The notes below the pieces were generated by a model that saw nothing but the letters and a program-made list of their open reading frames with translations, had not been told where the DNA came from and did no database searches. Below are positions 54,015 to 63,368 of a stretch of 64,000 bases of DNA, one piece after another. Within the stretch, counting starts at the first letter, position 1. The number at the start of each line of letters is the position of its first letter. The position numbers and the translations under genes were made by a program. This DNA comes from Rugamonas apoptosis. GTDB lineage: Bacteria; Pseudomonadota; Gammaproteobacteria; Burkholderiales; Burkholderiaceae_D. The stretch lies in NCBI RefSeq assembly GCF_014042355.1, contig NZ_JACEZU010000002.1, forward strand, positions 434,001 through 498,000, read 5' to 3'.

Positions 54015-55382
54015 GTGAGCGCGATGCAAGCGATCTTGATTGAAGATGAGGCGGCGCTGCGGCTGGCCACCAGCCAGACCCTGGAGCTGGGCGGCTTTAC
54101 CGTGCAAGCTTGCGCCAGCGCGGAGGAAGCGCTGCCCCTGCTGCGGCCCGACTACGGCGGGGTGGTGGTGACGGACGTGCGCCTGCCGGGCCGCAGCGGA
54201 CTGGAACTGCTGGAGCAGGTGGTGGCGCTGGACGCGGAACTGCCCGTCATCGTCGTCACCGGCCACGGCGACGTCAGCATGGCGGTGGCGGCCATGCGCG
54301 GCGGCGCCTACGACTTCATCGAAAAGCCATTCGCCGCCGAGCGCCTGCAGGAGACGGTGCGCCGCGCCCAGGAACGGCGCGCGCTGGTGCTGGAGAACCG
54401 CGCGCTGCGCACCCAGCGCGCCCTGCATCCCGACCTGCCGGACCTGGTGGGCCGCTCCGAGGCCATCGAGCGCGTGAAGACCATGATCCGCAACGTGGCG
54501 CCGGCCGCCGTCGATGTGCTGATCCACGGCCAGACCGGCACCGGCAAGGAAGTGGTGGCCCGGCTGCTGCACGCGGCCAGCGGCCGCAAGGGTCAGTTCG
54601 TGGCCATCAATTGCGGCGCCCTGCCCGAATCCGTGTTCGAGAGCGAGATCTTCGGCCACGAGGCGGGCGCCTTCACGGGCGCGCAAAAACGCCGCATCGG
54701 CAAGCTGGAATACGCCAACGGCGGCACCGTGTTCCTGGACGAAATCGAGAGCATGCCGATGGCGCTGCAAGTCAAGCTGCTGCGCGTGCTGCAGGAACGC
54801 CGGCTGGAACGGCTGGGCGGCAACGACAGCATCGCGCTCGATTGCCGCGTGGTGGCCGCCACCAAGACCGACCTACTGCAACTGGCGGCCCAGGGCCTGT
54901 TCCGCGAAGACCTGTACTACCGCATCGGCGTGGTCAGTTTGGAGCTGCCCCGCCTGCACGACCGGCCCGACGATATTCCGCTGCTGCTGGCCCATTTCGT
55001 ACAGGACGCAGCGGCCCGCTTCCAGCGCCCCGTGCCCGTCTGGAGCGCGCAGCAGATGGCGCAGTGGCAGGCCGCCGACTGGCCTGGCAACGTACGCGAA
55101 CTGCGCAACTTCGCGGAGCGGCTGGTGCTGGGGGTGGCGCCAATGCCGGCCAGTGGCGCGGCCATCGGCGCGGCGCCGTCCGATACCGCTGGCCCGCCGT
55201 GCGCGGCAGTGACCGGCTCCTCCCTGCCCCAGCAAGTCGACCAGTTCGAGCGCGAACTGATCGTGCGTGCGCTCGACGCAGTGGACGGTAACGTGTCGCT
55301 GGCCGCCGACCACCTGGCCGTGCCCCGCAAGACCCTGTACGACAAGCTCAAAAAGTACCAAATCGGCACGGGCAGGAAATAG
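54015..55382 (+). CDS. DctD-like sigma-54-dependent response regulator
   Basis: A 455-residue activator: receiver domain (Asp54 in VVVTDVRLPGRSG), AAA+ domain with Walker A GQTGTGKE and the sigma-54 contact loop GAFTGAQ, Walker B GGTVFLDEIESMP, and a C-terminal Fis-type HTH (DGNVSLAADHLAVPRKTLYD). It therefore activates sigma-54 promoters when phosphorylated by the upstream kinase. The GTG at 54015 has AGGAGA at a suitable distance; the ATG nine bases later would be too far. In the DctBD family the usual target is a dicarboxylate transporter, which is not present in this window. Confidence 0.94.
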   Translation: MSAMQAILIEDEAALRLATSQTLELGGFTVQACASAEEALPLLRPDYGGVVVTDVRLPGRSGLELLEQVVALDAELPVIVVTGHGDVSMAVAAMRGGAYDFIEKPFAAERLQETVRRAQERRALVLENRALRTQRALHPDLPDLVGRSEAIERVKTMIRNVAPAAVDVLIHGQTGTGKEVVARLLHAASGRKGQFVAINCGALPESVFESEIFGHEAGAFTGAQKRRIGKLEYANGGTVFLDEIESMPMALQVKLLRVLQERRLERLGGNDSIALDCRVVAATKTDLLQLAAQGLFREDLYYRIGVVSLELPRLHDRPDDIPLLLAHFVQDAAARFQRPVPVWSAQQMAQWQAADWPGNVRELRNFAERLVLGVAPMPASGAAIGAAPSDTAGPPCAAVTGSSLPQQVDQFERELIVRALDAVDGNVSLAADHLAVPRKTLYDKLKKYQIGTGRK

Positions 55383-55508
55383 CTGCGGCGCGGGAGTACT
55401 ATCGAAGCCAATCTGGAAAAGCGCGATGCGTCATTTTCCTTTGATGAAGCGAAAACCAACGTCGCCGCACTAACGCAAGCGCTTGAAAGTGCTGGCTACC
55501 TCATTCGG
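55383..55508 (+). pseudogene. Truncated heavy-metal-associated (HMA) domain remnant
   Basis: Reading on in frame right after the DctD-like stop codon gives STIEANLEKRDASFSFDEAK followed by TNVAALTQALESAGYLI. This matches the second half of copper-chaperone/HMA domains, whose usual pattern is 'LEKK-ASF-FD---TNVAAL--AIE-AGY'. The first half with the CxxC metal site is missing and there is no start codon or ribosome site. It lies against the arsH 3' end, so it looks like debris left when the arsenic operon or the regulator pair was brought in. Confidence 0.5.
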
Positions 55509-55516
55509 GACGCGGA

Positions 55517-56230
55517 CTATATTTTTTTGATCGATTGGTTGATGGCCTGCATTTGCCGCTCATTGCGTTCGCTGTAGCGGTTCGTCAGGTAGTCGGTGCG
55601 GCCACGCAGCAGCAGCGTCATTTTGAACAGTTCCTCCATGACATCGACCACCCGGTCGTAGTAGCCCGAGTGGCGCATGCGGCCGGCTTCGTCGAATTCC
55701 CTATACGCCATCGGAACAGACGACTGGTTCGGGATGGTGAACATGCGCATCCAGCGGCCAAGAAGGCGCAGCGTGTTGACCACATTAAAAGACTGCGAAC
55801 CGCCGCATACCTGCATGACCGCCAGCGTGCGTCCCTGGCTTGGCCGTACCGCACCCTGTTCGAGCGGTATCCAGTCGATCTGGTTCTTCATCACCGCCGT
55901 CACGGCGCCATGACGCTCCGGGCTGCACCATACCTGGCCCTCGGACCACAGACAAAGCGCCCGAAGCTCCACCACCTTGGGATGATCCTCCGGCACGCTG
56001 CCAACCATCGGCAACTCCATCGGATTGAAGATTCTGACCTCGGCGCCCAAGTGCTCCAGGATGCGCGCCGCTTCCTCGGTCAGGAAACGGCTGAACGAGC
56101 GCTCGCGCAGGGAGCCGTATAGCATCAGGATGCGCGGCGGATGGTTCATGTCGCCAACGGGCGCCAGCTTGTCGATGGTCGGGATATCGAGCAGTTCCGT
56201 CTTGATGTTTGGCAGATCTGGGATGGTCAT
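55517..56230 (-). CDS. arsH: ArsH, NADPH-dependent organoarsenical oxidoreductase
   Basis: A 237-residue flavoprotein that oxidises trivalent methyl- or aryl-arsenicals to the less toxic pentavalent forms. It has the FMN-binding loop [20 protein letters not shown], the conserved [20 protein letters not shown] segment and [20 protein letters not shown]. It is last in the arsR-arsC-aqpS-arsH operon, 10 bases after aqpS. A lysine-rich tail closes the protein. Confidence 0.95.
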   Translation of the reverse strand: MTIPDLPNIKTELLDIPTIDKLAPVGDMNHPPRILMLYGSLRERSFSRFLTEEAARILEHLGAEVRIFNPMELPMVGSVPEDHPKVVELRALCLWSEGQVWCSPERHGAVTAVMKNQIDWIPLEQGAVRPSQGRTLAVMQVCGGSQSFNVVNTLRLLGRWMRMFTIPNQSSVPMAYREFDEAGRMRHSGYYDRVVDVMEELFKMTLLLRGRTDYLTNRYSERNERQMQAINQSIKKI

Positions 56231-56240
56231 GGTTAAGCTC

Positions 56241-56954
56241 TTACTGTTTTACCGCTTCCGGTACGCGCTCAGGCGTGGTGCTTTCCGCAGCCGCCGCGCC
56301 TTGCACTGGGTATAGCCAGCAGAATACGGCGGTGGCCGTCGCCGCGCCCACTAGCTGGGCCAGAATGAAGCCAGGCGTATCGCCCGGACGAATGCCGGCA
56401 AAGGTATTGGTCGCGCTACGCGCCAGCGTCACGGCGGGATTGGCGAACGAGGTGGATGAGGTGAACCAGTACGCCGCGGTGATGTAGGCCGCTACGGCAA
56501 ACGGCGTCACCGCCGGACGGCTGCGCGAGCAGCCGATGATCACCGCGATCAGGCCAAACGTGGCGACGCACTCGCTCCACCACTGCGCTGATCCGGTACG
56601 CACGTGCTCGGACGCCAGGAACAGCGGCTCGCCGAACATGGCGTGCGCCGCGGCCACGCCGGCAAACGCGCCGATTACCTGCACTGCGATGTAGGGCATC
56701 ACTTCGCGGCCCGGCAGGTTGCGCTGCCATGCCTGGGACAGCGTGACCACCGGATTGAAATGGGCGCCCGATATCGTGCCGAACATCAGAATCAGCGCGA
56801 TCAGGCCCGCGCCGGTCGCAATCGCATTCGCGAGCAGCGCGATCGCCACATTCCCCCCGGCCAGGCGCTCGGCCATGATGCCGGAACCAACCACCACCGC
56901 CAGCAGCATAGCCGTGCCCAGTCCCTCGGCCACAAGACGTCGTGCAAAAGTCAT
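56241..56954 (-). CDS. aqpS: Aquaglyceroporin-type channel of the arsenic operon (AqpS-like)
   Basis: A 237-residue MIP-family channel with six membrane helices. The two pore half-helices carry [12 protein letters not shown] (NPV in place of the usual NPA) and [12 protein letters not shown] (normal NPA). In Sinorhizobium meliloti the AqpS channel replaces an arsenite pump: ArsC makes As(III) inside and the channel lets it flow out down its gradient. The gene order arsR-arsC-aqpS-arsH here supports the same role. The spacing to arsC is 15 bases. Confidence 0.92.
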   Translation of the reverse strand: MTFARRLVAEGLGTAMLLAVVVGSGIMAERLAGGNVAIALLANAIATGAGLIALILMFGTISGAHFNPVVTLSQAWQRNLPGREVMPYIAVQVIGAFAGVAAAHAMFGEPLFLASEHVRTGSAQWWSECVATFGLIAVIIGCSRSRPAVTPFAVAAYITAAYWFTSSTSFANPAVTLARSATNTFAGIRPGDTPGFILAQLVGAATATAVFCWLYPVQGAAAAESTTPERVPEAVKQ

Positions 56955-56969
56955 CGCGATTCTCCCAGA

Positions 56970-57449
56970 TCAGGCTTGCAGCGTGGCGATGCGGTCCATC
57001 TCGGCTTTCATGCGGGCGCGGTCGTTTTTCAGTTCGTCCAGCGGCAGCGCCAGGAAGGCCTCAATGCGCGCGCGCAGCGTGCGATAGGCCAGCATGAACG
57101 CGAGATCGATTTCCTGGTCCGTGCCGGTGGCGTGGGCGGGGTCCTCAACGCCCCAGTGCGAGCGCAATACGGGGCCAAGGTAAGCCGGGCAGGTTTCGCC
57201 GGCGGCGTTGCCGCAAACGCTAATGACTATGTCCGGCGTCACCGGGAGGTTTTCCCAAGACTTGCTGAAATAGCCCTCGGTGGAGATGCCTTCGCGCTGC
57301 AGCAGCGCGATCGAGCGCGGATGGACATAACCGGCCGGCTTGCTGCCGGCGCTGATGGCACGCCAGCCCGCCGGCGCCAGGTGGTTGAAGGTGGCTTCGG
57401 CCAGGATCGAGCGGCAGGAGTTGCCAGTGCAAAGCATCAAAACGTTCAT
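56970..57449 (-). CDS. arsC: Arsenate reductase, thioredoxin-coupled phosphatase-like type
   Basis: A 159-residue intact enzyme that reduces arsenate to arsenite. The P-loop CTGNSCRS begins at Cys7, and Cys79 and Cys87 (SVCGNAAGETCPAYLG) supply the redox relay typical of the thioredoxin-linked family. It shares head and tail sequence with the deleted copy at 11917-12117 (CTGNSCRSI and ARIEA-LALPL), so the two are paralogues. It stands second in the operon after arsR. Confidence 0.95.
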   Translation of the reverse strand: MNVLMLCTGNSCRSILAEATFNHLAPAGWRAISAGSKPAGYVHPRSIALLQREGISTEGYFSKSWENLPVTPDIVISVCGNAAGETCPAYLGPVLRSHWGVEDPAHATGTDQEIDLAFMLAYRTLRARIEAFLALPLDELKNDRARMKAEMDRIATLQA

Positions 57450-57475
57450 CGAGATTTCTCGCAAATTGGTCAAAA

Positions 57476-57832
57476 TTACTGTGGGGCGGCGGCGCTCGCC
57501 GGGCCGCACGTAGCTGGCGCGCAAACGGCCACACCGGGCGAGCAGCTTTGGCCAGCGCAGCAGTTCTCGGTCAGGAAGGAAACCAGTCCGTTCATGGTGT
57601 CGAAATTGGCGCTGTAGATGACAAAACGCCCCTCCTGGCGGCTTCCGACCAGACCGGCATGACTGAGCTCCTTCAGGTGGAACGACAGCGACGACGGTGC
57701 GATATCAAGCTGCTCGCCGATCTTCGACGCCGCCAATCCCTCCGGGCCAACCTGTACCAGCAGGCGGAAAACGGCCAGACGGCTTTCCTGGGCGATGGCC
57801 GCCAGAGCGGCCAGAACATCTTTGGTTTCCAT
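57476..57832 (-). CDS. arsR: ArsR family arsenic-responsive repressor (second ars locus)
   Basis: A 118-residue winged-helix repressor. The recognition helix region reads LDIAPSSLSFHLKELSHAGL. Cysteines 91, 92 and 97 (ENCCAGQSC) form a C-terminal As(III) site like that of the first ArsR here, and extra cysteines follow near the end. It starts the arsR-arsC-aqpS-arsH operon. Two near-identical AT-rich dyads lie upstream as likely operators. Confidence 0.94.
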   Translation of the reverse strand: METKDVLAALAAIAQESRLAVFRLLVQVGPEGLAASKIGEQLDIAPSSLSFHLKELSHAGLVGSRQEGRFVIYSANFDTMNGLVSFLTENCCAGQSCSPGVAVCAPATCGPASAAAPQ

Positions 57833-57848
57833 GGGACCGATCCAACAC

Positions 57849-57864
57849 TTCAATAATTATCGAA
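57849..57864 (-). promoter_or_regulatory. ArsR box 1 (TTCAATAATTATCGAA)
   Basis: An almost perfect 16-bp palindrome (one mismatched pair) begins 17 bases upstream of the arsR ATG. A second copy lies at 57891-57906. Position and AT-rich dyad form are typical of ArsR-family operators. Confidence 0.6.
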
Positions 57865-57890
57865 ATATGATATCGCATACGATACGACAT

Positions 57891-57906
57891 TTCAAATATT
57901 ATCGAA
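57891..57906 (-). promoter_or_regulatory. ArsR box 2 (TTCAAATATTATCGAA)
   Basis: This differs from box 1 by two bases in the same orientation, 42 bases further upstream. Paired sites would allow cooperative repression of the arsenic operon. Confidence 0.5.
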
Positions 57907-58081
57907 GTATCTTGCCAGCTTATGACGTCGGGCAGATTCCTTGTTCGCTCAACACGGCACGCGCTTTTCACGCAAACTAGTATCAAAACTACAGAATTTG
58001 GATTACCATATTCACGGAATTAACGGGCATTTGCAATATTTTTGTAGTCACACTACCAAATCAAGAGACGGAGAAGATCTG

Positions 58082-60844
58082 ATGGGCGCATACCAGTATG
58101 GCGCGTGGCAACGCATGGCACACCTGACGGCGGGCGGCGCGCTCGCCCTCACCTGCCTGGCTGCGGCGGCCGCCGATACCGCCACCCTGGGCAGTTGTAA
58201 TGGTCCATTCGCGACCGTGCTGCAACCGGCCGCCGCGACCGATGCCCGCGCCTACTGGTTCAATCGTCAGCTGCTGCGCTGGCCGGGTGCCGACGCCGGC
58301 GCCACCTTCAAACTTTACTACTCTTCCGCCGGCTTGCTGGACGCCACCGCTGGCGCCAAGGTCAGCGGCGCGGACGGCGCCATCACGCTGGAACGCGACG
58401 ACGGCGCCTTGCCCGCCGACCTGGCGCAGCGCTTCAAGTTCGTCACCGCCGGCGCCACGCTGGCACTGCCGGCGGTCGATGCATCGCGCGTGGGCGACCT
58501 GCTGCGGCAGCAACTGGTGCTGGTGCAGGAAGGGCCAGACGGCATCGTGTGCGACGCCACCAGCGTGCAGATCGCCGGCGCGCTGGACGACCTGTACGCG
58601 ACAGCCGGCGAAGTGGCCGACCTGGGCGTGACCGTGGCGCCCGGCCGTAGCACCTTCAAGCTGTGGGCGCCCACGGCGCGCCAGGCGGCCGTATGCGTCT
58701 ACCCGAAAGGCAGTGGCGCAGCCAGCGCCATCGTCCCCATGGCGTTCGACGCGGCCACCGGCGTCTGGTCCGCCACCCGGCCGGCCGACCTGTCGGGCCA
58801 GTACTACCAGTACGCGGTGGACGTATTCGCGCCCGCCACAGGCATGGTGCGCAACCTCGTCACCGACCCGTATTCCATCAGCCTGACGACGGACTCCAAG
58901 CGCAGCTACATCGCCAGCCTCGATGCGGCCAGGTTGAAACCGGCCGGCTGGGAGCGCGACCGCCCGCCCAGCAAGGTGGCGGCGCAGCCAGATATGTCCG
59001 TCTACGAACTGCATGTGCGCGACTTTTCCATCAACGACAAGACGGTCAGCGCCGCCCATCGCGGCAAATACGCGGCATTCACGGAAACCGGATCGAACGG
59101 CATGAAACACTTGGCCGCGCTGAGCCGCGCCGGCATGACGGACGTCCACCTGCTGCCCGTGTTCGACATCGGCAGCGTGCCGGAACAAGGCTGCGTGACG
59201 CCCCATCCGTCCGGCGCGCCCGACAGCGATGCCCAGCAGGCGCTGATCAAGAGCAGCCAACTGACGGATTGCTACAACTGGGGCTACGATCCCTACCACT
59301 ACAACGCGCCGGAAGGCAGCTACGCCACCGATCCGGCCGACGGCGCGCGCCGCGTGATCGAGTTCCGCCAGATGGTGATGGCGCTGCACAAGGCCGGCCT
59401 GCGGGTGGGCATGGACGTGGTCTACAACCACACCTATATCGCCGGCCAGAACGAGAAGTCGGTGCTGGACCGCGTGGTGCCCGGCTACTACCACCGCCTG
59501 GACGCGCAAGGGAAAATCGAACGGTCCACCTGTTGCGACAACACGGCCACGGAAAACCGGATGATGGCCAAGCTGATGATCGATTCGGTGGCCCAGTGGG
59601 CCGTGCAGTACAAGATCGACTCGTTCCGCTTCGACCTGATGGCGCACCAGCCGCGCGCCGCGATGGAGCAATTGCAGCGCCGCGCCGACGCGGCCACCGG
59701 CCGCCACGTCAACCTGATCGGCGAAGGCTGGAACTTCGGTGAAGTGGCCAATGGCGCGCGCTTCGTGCAGGCGTCCCAACTATCGCTCAACGGCAGCGGC
59801 ATCGGCACCTTCAGCGACCGCGGGCGCGACGCCGTGCGCGGCGGCGGCGCGGGCGACTCCGGCCAGCAGCTGTTCAGCAGGCAGGGTTACATCAACGGCC
59901 TGGTCTACGATCCCAACGCGCAGGCCAGCCAGCAGGAGCACCAAGCCGCCGCCGAATTGCTGCATGCGGCCGATATGGTCAGGGCCGGACTGGCCGGCGC
60001 CATCCGCGACTACCCGCTGCCCATGGCCGACGGCACGACCCGCGAACTGCAGGCCATCGACTACGCGGGACAGCCGGCCGGCTACGCCAGCGAACCGGGT
60101 GAAGTGGTCAACTACGTGGAGAACCACGACAATCAGACCATGTACGACAACAACGTGTTCAAGCTGCCGCTGTCCACCAGCACGGCCGACCGGGCGCGCG
60201 TGCAGATGCTGGGGGCGGCCATCAACGCCTTCAGCCAGGGCGTGGCCTACTTCCACGCGGGCTACGACATCCTGCGTTCCAAATCGCTGGACCGCAACAG
60301 CTTCGAATCGGGCGACTGGTTCAACCGGCTGGACTGGACCTACCGCGACAATAATTACGGCGCGGGCCTGCCGCCGGCCGACGATAACGGCAAGGACTAC
60401 GCGCTGCTCAAGCCCCTGCTGCGCAACGCCGCGCTGAAACCGGCGCCGGCCGACATCGCCTACGCGCGCGACGCCTTTCGCGACCTGCTGGCGATCCGCG
60501 CCAGCAGCACACTGTTCCGGCTGCGCACGGCCGACGATATCAAGCGCCGCCTGCGCTTCTACAACACGGGGGCGCAGCAGCTGCCGACCGTGATCGTGGC
60601 GCACCTGGACGGCGCCGGCTACGCGGGTGCGCGCTTCAAGTCGCTCACGTATCTGATCAACGTGGACAAGGTGGCCCACACGCTGGCCGTGCCGCAGGAA
60701 CGGGGCCGCGCCTACGTGCTGCACCCGGTGCACCTGCGCGCCAGCGCGGCCGACCAGCGCCCCGCACGGGCGGCGCGCTTCGACAGCGCGACGGGCACAT
60801 TTGCAGTTCCGCCACGCTGCGCCGTCGTTTTTGTCGAGAATTGA
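58082..60844 (+). CDS. Secreted type I pullulanase (GH13)
   Basis: A 920-residue debranching enzyme that cleaves alpha-1,6 links in pullulan and starch. A signal peptide ends near residue 32 (CLAAAAADT). An N-terminal region precedes a CBM48-like module (FKLWAPTARQAAVCVYPKGS near 190-210). The catalytic domain carries the pullulanase signature YNWGYDPYHYNAPEGSY, VVYNHTYIAGQN (region I), SFRFDLMAHQP with the nucleophile, LIGEGWNFGE with the acid, and VENHDNQTMYDN. The ATG at 58082 follows GGAGAAG. It heads a cluster of starch-degrading genes; the divergent arsenic operon is unrelated. Confidence 0.95.
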   Translation: MGAYQYGAWQRMAHLTAGGALALTCLAAAAADTATLGSCNGPFATVLQPAAATDARAYWFNRQLLRWPGADAGATFKLYYSSAGLLDATAGAKVSGADGAITLERDDGALPADLAQRFKFVTAGATLALPAVDASRVGDLLRQQLVLVQEGPDGIVCDATSVQIAGALDDLYATAGEVADLGVTVAPGRSTFKLWAPTARQAAVCVYPKGSGAASAIVPMAFDAATGVWSATRPADLSGQYYQYAVDVFAPATGMVRNLVTDPYSISLTTDSKRSYIASLDAARLKPAGWERDRPPSKVAAQPDMSVYELHVRDFSINDKTVSAAHRGKYAAFTETGSNGMKHLAALSRAGMTDVHLLPVFDIGSVPEQGCVTPHPSGAPDSDAQQALIKSSQLTDCYNWGYDPYHYNAPEGSYATDPADGARRVIEFRQMVMALHKAGLRVGMDVVYNHTYIAGQNEKSVLDRVVPGYYHRLDAQGKIERSTCCDNTATENRMMAKLMIDSVAQWAVQYKIDSFRFDLMAHQPRAAMEQLQRRADAATGRHVNLIGEGWNFGEVANGARFVQASQLSLNGSGIGTFSDRGRDAVRGGGAGDSGQQLFSRQGYINGLVYDPNAQASQQEHQAAAELLHAADMVRAGLAGAIRDYPLPMADGTTRELQAIDYAGQPAGYASEPGEVVNYVENHDNQTMYDNNVFKLPLSTSTADRARVQMLGAAINAFSQGVAYFHAGYDILRSKSLDRNSFESGDWFNRLDWTYRDNNYGAGLPPADDNGKDYALLKPLLRNAALKPAPADIAYARDAFRDLLAIRASSTLFRLRTADDIKRRLRFYNTGAQQLPTVIVAHLDGAGYAGARFKSLTYLINVDKVAHTLAVPQERGRAYVLHPVHLRASAADQRPARAARFDSATGTFAVPPRCAVVFVEN

Positions 60845-60903
60845 CAAGATAGACAAACTTTCATGTTATCTTTTTGGCTTTCCAATTTAGCCAGAAAGAA
60901 CAC

Positions 60904-61605
60904 ATGAAGCGTACGTCCCTGCCGCAGCCGCTGTTGTCGATGGCCCTGACGTCGGCCCTGAGTTTGCTACTCTTGTCGCTGACCGCCTGCGGTGGCGGCG
61001 ACGCCGGCCCGCCCAAGAATGTCGCCCCCGTCGCCAATGCCGGCACGGGGCAAACGGTGGACGCGGGCACGCTGGTCAAACTCAATGGCAGCTACACGGA
61101 CGCCAACCAGGACCTGGTGAGCTACACCTGGACCCTGGCCAAACCGGCCGGCAGCATGGCGTCCTTGCTCAATCCGAAAGTGGCCACGCCGGACTTCATC
61201 GCCGACGTGGCAGGCACTTACACGGTCACGCTGACCGTCAACGACGGGGAACTCAATAGCGCACCGGCCACCGTGTCGTTCACGGCGCAAGTGCCGGTGG
61301 CGGCCTTCGTCAAACTGTGGGATGGCGATACGTGCAGCACGTCGCGCCGCATCTACGTGGTGGACGGCCACCTGGTGACCACGCAAAGCGTGTCCAACAA
61401 CTGCTCCGACAGCAACATCGTGTCCCTGTACGAGAGCTCGCCGGCCCGCAAGCTGTGCTCAACAGGCGGCATCGCGTCCCTGCCATGCAGCGAATCGACC
61501 GCGCAGGCGCTGATGACGAGCATCCAGGCCGACCTCGTGCACTTCCTGCGCAACGAACCGACCGTCGATCACACCATCAAGCAGGTCTACACCTACGGCC
61601 CTTGA
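60904..61605 (+). CDS. Lipoprotein with PKD-like domain
   Basis: A 233-residue outer-surface or periplasmic lipoprotein: signal peptide with lipobox LTAC (Cys29) followed by GGGDAGPPKN. A PKD-type immunoglobulin-like domain follows at about 36-128 (VAPVANAGTGQTVDAGTLVK, then YTVTLTVNDGELNSAPATVS). A C-terminal domain with four or five cysteines (DGDTCSTSR, NNCSDSN, KLCSTGG, LPCSEST) is not recognised. It lies 59 bases after the pullulanase gene and may help bind starch or anchor the enzyme. Its stop codon abuts the amylase stop codon. Confidence 0.8.
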   Translation: MKRTSLPQPLLSMALTSALSLLLLSLTACGGGDAGPPKNVAPVANAGTGQTVDAGTLVKLNGSYTDANQDLVSYTWTLAKPAGSMASLLNPKVATPDFIADVAGTYTVTLTVNDGELNSAPATVSFTAQVPVAAFVKLWDGDTCSTSRRIYVVDGHLVTTQSVSNNCSDSNIVSLYESSPARKLCSTGGIASLPCSESTAQALMTSIQADLVHFLRNEPTVDHTIKQVYTYGP

Positions 61606-63330
61606 TCACTGGCCGATCAGCACCACCGCGTTGTGGGCCGGGAAGGTGACTTTGCCCCTGGCCACCACGGCGCTGGTGCCGGAGTAGTAGTCACGCACCC
61701 GCGCGCCGTTGGCGAACACGCCATGCACGTCGATGGCGGCCGGCTTGCCGGTCGGCTGTTCCAGCGCCACCACCACCTGGTCGCGCAGGCCGTCGCGCGC
61801 GAAGGTGCGCTTGAACACATAGGGGTGGGCCTGCAGTTGCTGGTGCACGCCCGCGCCCACCGCCACGTGGGCCTGGCGGAACTTGGCCAGCTTGCTCCAG
61901 TGGCTGCGCACGGCCGCCACGCTGTAGCCGTCACGCTTGGCGTCCGATGCCAGTTCGTCCCAGTTCATGTAGGAGCGCAGCTTGGCGTCGCCCTGGGCCT
62001 CGGCCGGATCGAGCCGGCGCGCCGTTTCGTCGCCGTAGTAGATCTGGGCCGCGCCGGGGGCCAGCAGCAACTTGTTGGCGCTTTCGAACGGCTTGGTGCG
62101 GGCCGGATCGAACGGCTGGTCGAAGTCGTGCGAGGCCAGGTAATTGAGCACCGTGTAGCCTTGCAGCTCGCCGTGCAGCCTGGCCGAATAGCTGCTGAAC
62201 AGCGTCTCGTAATCCTGCTTCGCGTCCCACACCAGACCGAAGTTGATGATGCTGTCGAAGCCGCCGTCCTTGTAGTAGTTGACCTTGTTGCCGCCGCCCA
62301 GGTCGAACTGCTGGCCATGGGCGATGTTGTAGCCAAACAGCTCGGCCGTCATGAAGAACTTGTCGTCGCCGAGCTTGCGGGCCGGATTGGCGCGCTTCCA
62401 TTCCTCGTAAGCCAGCGACGCCTCCTGGCCCAGTTCCTTCCAGGCGCCTACTTCCACGTGCTTGACGGTGTCAGCCCGGAAGCCGTCGAAACCATATTTG
62501 CGGACCCAGTCCGCGTGCCATTTGATCAGGTGGTAGCGCGGTGCGCGCGGGTAGCCGGTGCGGGCGAAGAACGCATCCAGCTCGGCCACCTCCCGTTCGT
62601 AGCGGCCCTCGGCCTTCCACTTGGCCACCAGCGCCGGCGGCAGCGCCACGTTGTCGTTACTTTCGGTGCGCACGTCGGGCAGGTTGGGCACCAGCGTGCA
62701 CGAGATGGTGGTGGCCGGGTCCTTGTAGGTGCACACTGGTCCCGTGCGTACCCATTCCGGCGGCCACACGGGGTCCTGTTCCGTCACCGGGCCGGTCTGG
62801 TTCATCACCACATCCAGCAGTACGCGGATGCCGTGCGCGTGCGCCGTGTCCACCAGCGTGCGCATGTCCTGCTCCGTGCCCAGGTTGGCGTCCACGCTGG
62901 TCCAGTCGCGCGCCCAGTAGCCATGAAAGCCGTAGGACTTGCCCGTGCCTTCGTCCGTGCCGCCGTGGATCTGCTCCACGGGGGGCGTGATCCAGATCGC
63001 GTCCACGCCCAGGCTGTCGAAATAGCCTTCCTTGATCTTGGCCGTGACGCCGGCCAGGTCGCCGCCCATGTAGCCGCGCAGCGGCGCCGCGTCGCCCTGG
63101 CGGCCGTAGGCCAGGTCGTTGGCGTGGTCGCCGTTGTTGAAGCGGTCCGTCAGCAGGAAGTAGACGGTGGCGTTCTCCCACAGGAACGGCTTGGCGGCCG
63201 TGCGCGCCGGCCTGGCCGATGCGGCGGCGTGCGCCGGCCCGGCCAATGCGGCCGCGGCCCACACTTGCTGCGGCGCGGCCAGCGCGCCCAGCGCCAGCGC
63301 CAAGGTCATTGCGAGAGGAGTCTTCTTCAT
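61606..63330 (-). CDS. Secreted alpha-amylase (GH13)
   Basis: A 574-residue enzyme that cuts internal alpha-1,4 links of starch. A signal peptide ends near residue 26 (QVWAAA). The catalytic domain shows ATVYFLLTDRFNNGDHANDL at the start, RVLLDVVMNQTGPV (region I), GFDGFRADTVKHV with the nucleophile, FFMTAELFGYN with the acid, and NYLASHDFDQPF. A C-terminal beta-sandwich closes it. The LTDRF-NGD start resembles periplasmic MalS-type amylases. It lies 38 bases downstream of the phosphoglucomutase gene on the same strand and converges on the lipoprotein gene. Confidence 0.94.
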   Translation of the reverse strand: MKKTPLAMTLALALGALAAPQQVWAAAALAGPAHAAASARPARTAAKPFLWENATVYFLLTDRFNNGDHANDLAYGRQGDAAPLRGYMGGDLAGVTAKIKEGYFDSLGVDAIWITPPVEQIHGGTDEGTGKSYGFHGYWARDWTSVDANLGTEQDMRTLVDTAHAHGIRVLLDVVMNQTGPVTEQDPVWPPEWVRTGPVCTYKDPATTISCTLVPNLPDVRTESNDNVALPPALVAKWKAEGRYEREVAELDAFFARTGYPRAPRYHLIKWHADWVRKYGFDGFRADTVKHVEVGAWKELGQEASLAYEEWKRANPARKLGDDKFFMTAELFGYNIAHGQQFDLGGGNKVNYYKDGGFDSIINFGLVWDAKQDYETLFSSYSARLHGELQGYTVLNYLASHDFDQPFDPARTKPFESANKLLLAPGAAQIYYGDETARRLDPAEAQGDAKLRSYMNWDELASDAKRDGYSVAAVRSHWSKLAKFRQAHVAVGAGVHQQLQAHPYVFKRTFARDGLRDQVVVALEQPTGKPAAIDVHGVFANGARVRDYYSGTSAVVARGKVTFPAHNAVVLIGQ

Positions 63331-63368
63331 GCGGTCGGTTCCTGTGTGGTTGACGGAGTGGTTGAAAA

